From: Rhodoferax sp.
GTDB lineage: Bacteria; Pseudomonadota; Gammaproteobacteria; Burkholderiales; Burkholderiaceae_C
Reading direction: 5' to 3'
Assembly: GCF_028715765.1 (NCBI RefSeq)
Contig: NZ_JAQURE010000011.1
Location: forward strand, 1-64,000
DNA length: 64,000 nt
The notes beneath the pieces are model-generated. The model saw only the letters and a program-made list of their open reading frames with translations. It was not told the origin of the DNA and did not search any database. Every line of letters begins with the position of its first letter. Position 1 is the first letter of the stretch. Below, piece by piece: positions 60,575-64,000 of the stretch. The translations under genes were made by a program, and so were the position numbers.

Positions 60575-62137
60575 ATGCTGAAATTTACCTGTTGTAGCGC
60601 CGTGCGCCAGTTCTCTGAGGCTTCTCAGGCCCAGCTGTTAAGCCAGATCACCCGCGGCTTTGAGCGCGAGTGTTTGCGTGTCGATCGCGCTGGGCAGTTG
60701 GCAAAAACGCCCCATCCTGCGGCGCTGGGGCACAAGTTGACCCACCCCTGGATCACCACCGACTACGCGGAGGCGTTGCTCGAATTCATCACCCCGCCGT
60801 CCACCGATGCGGCTTACCCGCTGGCTTTTTTAACCGACATTCACCGCTTCAGCGCCCAGCAGCTCGGCGGGGAATACCTGTGGGCGGGCTCCATGCCGTG
60901 CAAGATTGGCGCAGATGCCGACATTACCATTGCCAACTACGGCACATCGCATGAGGCACGTTTCAAAATGGTTTACCGCGAAGGCTTGGGGCTGCGCTAT
61001 GGCCGTGCCATGCAGACCATTGCCGGGGCGCATTACAACTGGTCTTTGCCCACCGAGTTTTGGCTGGCGCTGCGTGACTGCTGCCCGGGCTCGGGCGACT
61101 TGCAAGACTTCATCAACCAACGCACTTTTGGCCTGATTCGCAATTTTTTGCGCTATGGCTGGCTGGTGCCGTATTTGTTTGGCGCGTCCCCCGCGCTGTG
61201 CCAGTCTTTTTTGCAGGGGCACCCGTCAGATTTGGTCGAACTGTCACTGGGCACCTGGCACGGCCCTTATGCCACCAGCTTGCGCATGAGCGACCTGGGT
61301 TACCAAAACCATGCCCAAGACAAACTGGCCATCAGCTTCAATTCGCTGGCCGAATACACCCAGGGCCTGGAAGCCGCCATTCGCACCCCAGACCCCTATT
61401 ACACCGAGTTGGGCGTGCGCGAGGGTGACAGCTGGCGCCAACTCAGCGACAGTGTGTTGCAAATCGAGGCCGAGTTTTACGCTTCCATGCGCCCCAAGCG
61501 CGTGGCGCCCAGCGGGCTGCGCCCCGCCAAAGCGTTGCGTCAGCAAGGCGTGCAGTATGTCGAAATGCGGCTGTTTGACCTGAACCCGTTCATTGACATC
61601 GGCATTGCGCCTGAGCAGCCGCTGTTTGCCGATGTGCTGCTGCTGATGTGCCTGTTTCGCGACAGCCCGCCCATCACCTGCCGTGAGCAGAGCGAGAACG
61701 ACGAGAACAAACACCGTGTGGTCACGCGTGGCCGCCAGCCGGGTTTGCAACTGCTGGTGCACAACCGCGAGCAGCCCTTGCAGACCCTGGCCAGTGAGTT
61801 GTTTGACGACATGGCGCCCTACGCTGCCATGCTGGATGCGGCTTATGGCAGCCACCGTTACCAGCGTGCCATGCAAGACCTGCGCCAACGCATCACCCAG
61901 CCTGAGTTAACGCCGTCGGCCCAGGTGCTGGAAGCCGTCAAAAAACACGGCAGCTACTTTGACTTTGCGTTCGAGCAGGCCAAAGCCCACACCCAAAGCT
62001 TGCAAGCAGTGGGTTTGCCAGAGGACACGATGGCCACCTTCAAGGCCAGCGCGCAGGCCTCGCAGGTGCAAGCGCAGCAGGCAGAGGCCGCCACCACGGG
62101 CTCGTTTGAAAACCATGTGGCGGCGTACTTTGCTTGA
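60575..62137 (+). CDS. gshA: Glutamate-cysteine ligase
   Basis: TRGFERECLRVDRAGQLAKTPHPAALGHKLTHPWITTDYAEALLEFITPP; NYGTSHEARFKMVYREGLGLRYGRAMQTIAGAHYNWS. Confidence 0.96.
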   Translation: MLKFTCCSAVRQFSEASQAQLLSQITRGFERECLRVDRAGQLAKTPHPAALGHKLTHPWITTDYAEALLEFITPPSTDAAYPLAFLTDIHRFSAQQLGGEYLWAGSMPCKIGADADITIANYGTSHEARFKMVYREGLGLRYGRAMQTIAGAHYNWSLPTEFWLALRDCCPGSGDLQDFINQRTFGLIRNFLRYGWLVPYLFGASPALCQSFLQGHPSDLVELSLGTWHGPYATSLRMSDLGYQNHAQDKLAISFNSLAEYTQGLEAAIRTPDPYYTELGVREGDSWRQLSDSVLQIEAEFYASMRPKRVAPSGLRPAKALRQQGVQYVEMRLFDLNPFIDIGIAPEQPLFADVLLLMCLFRDSPPITCREQSENDENKHRVVTRGRQPGLQLLVHNREQPLQTLASELFDDMAPYAAMLDAAYGSHRYQRAMQDLRQRITQPELTPSAQVLEAVKKHGSYFDFAFEQAKAHTQSLQAVGLPEDTMATFKASAQASQVQAQQAEAATTGSFENHVAAYFA

Positions 62138-62147
62138 GTTTGCCTAA

Positions 62148-62218
62148 AAAATATAAGCGTTTTAGGCCTCTAGAGCTTATGAAATAAGCTTAAGCAGCTA
62201 CTTAATAAATAGCATTTC
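62148..62218 (-). repeat. GCTAGAGGCC-family repeat (convergent gshA / M48 intergenic)
   Basis: ATATAAGCGTTTTAGGCCTCTAGAGCTTATGAAATAAGCTTAAGCAGCTACTTAATAAATAGC. Confidence 0.75.
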
Positions 62219-62220
62219 AT

Positions 62221-63711
62221 TCACTCCACCACCTTCACCGCCTGCCCGGGGCGCGGCTCGCCACCGCCGTAGAAGCCGTTGATCAGGCGCAGTTGTGCTT
62301 CGGCCTGAGGCAGGGGAGAGCGTTTGGCCAGCTGCGCAAAACCACCGGCGGGGTAAGACGTGGTCTGGATCACCCAGGGCTTGGCGGCGGCACGGTCTTG
62401 GGCGGTCAAGGCACGAAAACTGTTTTGCGCTTGCACCAGGCTAGGTCTGGCTTGCTGCAAGGCCGCCGCATTTTTGGCTGCGGGGGTGAACACATACACA
62501 CTTTGCCGGGGCCCGGTGACCAGCGTGGCTTCAATCGCTTGTTGCCCCTGGCTGCTGGTGCGGCTGCCAACAAAGCGGGTGGCGGGCAAGCCGTTGATGC
62601 TCAGGCGCTCGGTGCGGCCCTGGCTGGGTTTGAGCAGGTTGCGAATCACCTCGTCATGGCTTGTGCCCGCTTTGGGCGGGGCCACTTGCACCATCAGCGC
62701 TGCATCCCCGGTGGCATTCACCAGCGCCAGTTGGCTCGGTTCGTTTTGAATCTGCCAACCGGCTGGCGCGGTAAGTGCAATGCCCAGGTCGGTGTGGTAA
62801 AAATTTTGCCCACGGGTCAAGCCCTGGTCTGCACTTTCACCAAACGCCAGGCCTTGGGTGATGTGCTGGTAGCGGGTGCGGCCTTCGTCGCTGTAGTTGC
62901 CTTTGTATTGGGCGGCCAGTTGGGTGATTTGCTGCAGCCGCTGGTCGTTGCTGGGGTGCGAAGCCAGCCAACTGTTGCCGCTGGGTGCGGCACGGCCTGC
63001 GGCACGCGCCTGGTCTGCGGCAAAACGCTCCTGGGCTTTGAGTGCCCCGATCACGTTGATCATGTTGCGCGGGTCAAACGCGGTGCGAGCCAGGTATTCG
63101 GCGCCCAGGCTGTCGGCCTGCAATTCCTGGTCGCGCCCGTAAGAGGCCACATAACCCGCCGCAGCGGTTTGCGACAAGTCGCTGGCCAGCCGCCCGGCTC
63201 CGCTGATGCCTTGGCTTTCCAGCACCGCCCCCAGCACGCTGGCGGCCAGCACGCCCAGGCCGGCATCTTGCTGGCGGGTGGCGCGCTGGGCGCCGTGGCG
63301 TGCGGTCACGTGGCCAATTTCATGCCCCATGACACCGGCCAGTTCGGCCTCGGTTTGCAGGTAGGCCATGATGCCGCGTGTCACGTACACATAGCCGCCA
63401 GGCAGGGCAAAGGCATTGATCTCGGGGCTGTCGAGCACGGTAAAGTGCCATTGCAACTGGTTGCGGTGCGACAGCTTGGCCAGCCGCTGGCCCAGGTTGT
63501 TGACATAGGTTTGCACCCGTGCATCACGCACCACGCCGTATTCCTGCAGCACTTGCTGGTGCGCCTGGGCGCCTTGCGCTACCTCGTCTTGTTCACTCAT
63601 GACCGAGCGCTCGGCCTGGCCGCTGACCGGGTTGATCACTGCGCTGCCGCAGCCAGAGAGCAGGGTGGCGGCCAGCAGCCAGGGGCTGAGGCGATGCAAG
63701 AGGTGTGTCAT
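62221..63711 (-). CDS. M48-family metalloprotease lipoprotein (BepA-like)
   Basis: Lipobox LLSGCGS; MGHEIGHVTARHGAQ; ADSLGAEYLARTAFDPRNM. ATG at 63711. Confidence 0.92.
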   Translation of the reverse strand: MTHLLHRLSPWLLAATLLSGCGSAVINPVSGQAERSVMSEQDEVAQGAQAHQQVLQEYGVVRDARVQTYVNNLGQRLAKLSHRNQLQWHFTVLDSPEINAFALPGGYVYVTRGIMAYLQTEAELAGVMGHEIGHVTARHGAQRATRQQDAGLGVLAASVLGAVLESQGISGAGRLASDLSQTAAAGYVASYGRDQELQADSLGAEYLARTAFDPRNMINVIGALKAQERFAADQARAAGRAAPSGNSWLASHPSNDQRLQQITQLAAQYKGNYSDEGRTRYQHITQGLAFGESADQGLTRGQNFYHTDLGIALTAPAGWQIQNEPSQLALVNATGDAALMVQVAPPKAGTSHDEVIRNLLKPSQGRTERLSINGLPATRFVGSRTSSQGQQAIEATLVTGPRQSVYVFTPAAKNAAALQQARPSLVQAQNSFRALTAQDRAAAKPWVIQTTSYPAGGFAQLAKRSPLPQAEAQLRLINGFYGGGEPRPGQAVKVVE

Positions 63712-63811
63712 GGGGATTCCGAAGTCGATTTGAAACGGTCTATTCTTGCCCAATTGTGGGCGTGCGGTACGGGTCTGCCCCTGAAAAGCACGGTGAATCG
63801 ATAATTGGTGC

Positions 63812-64000
63812 ATGACACAAACCCACACCATCGCTTTCAGCACACTGCCCCTGAACCCCGCCACGCTGGCCAATTTGCAGCAATTGGGCTACTTGAGCAT
63901 GACTCCGATCCAGGCCGCCAGCTTGCCAACCGCCCTGGCAGGCAAAGACATGATTGCCCAGGCGCAGACTGGCAGTGGCAAGACTGCCGCTTTTGGCCTG
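63812..64000 (+). CDS. dbpA: DEAD-box RNA helicase (DbpA-like), truncated by window end
   Basis: [55 protein letters not shown]. Confidence 0.85.
   Translation, partial: MTQTHTIAFSTLPLNPATLANLQQLGYLSMTPIQAASLPTALAGKDMIAQAQTGSGKTAAFGL

Overview
64 kb chromosomal window from a betaproteobacterium; gene content and order look like Comamonadaceae (inference, not searched). It is densely packed with mostly housekeeping genes: a double-length UvrA, a VapBC-like pair, pilBCD-coaE-zapD-yacG, ftsY, two M16 peptidases, rsmD-coaD, pth-rplY-prs-tRNA-Gln-ispE-lolB, mutM, a dynamin-like GTPase, mutY, rapZ-recN-nadK, hrcA, two tRNAs, greB, spoT-rpoZ-gmk, yicC, a Ser/Thr kinase with a PP2C phosphatase, rph-rdgB, htpG, an FKBP, hsp20, a PulE-type ATPase, a GMC oxidoreductase, HipBA, an ABC-2 exporter, purT, amn, gshA, an M48 peptidase and the start of a dbpA-like helicase. 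No rRNA, CRISPR array or intact transposase was seen. The most unusual signal is two unrelated families of short dispersed palindromic repeats that lie inside reading frames and are translated in a conserved frame. Family 1 ('GSDPN element', about 70-105 bp) has inverted arms AAATTGGGGTCAGATCCCAATT ... AATTGGGCTCTGACCCCAATTT, and both arms encode LGSDPN. There are four copies in uvrA and one in amn, placed in loops or linkers and in the same orientation. Family 2 (consensus about ATAGCTGCTYACGCTTAT-n-AAGCGCTAGAGGCCAAAA, with a GCYACAGSC variant) has about 13 copies. Some encode peptide in one frame (IAxxALLxxARGQKD) in uvrA, srkA and an ABC permease. Others form two signal peptides, supply Shine-Dalgarno sequences, or contribute to a terminator. 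This resembles the protein-coding palindromic elements described in Rickettsia (RPEs). Repeat families and their borders were read by eye and need genome-wide computation to confirm.
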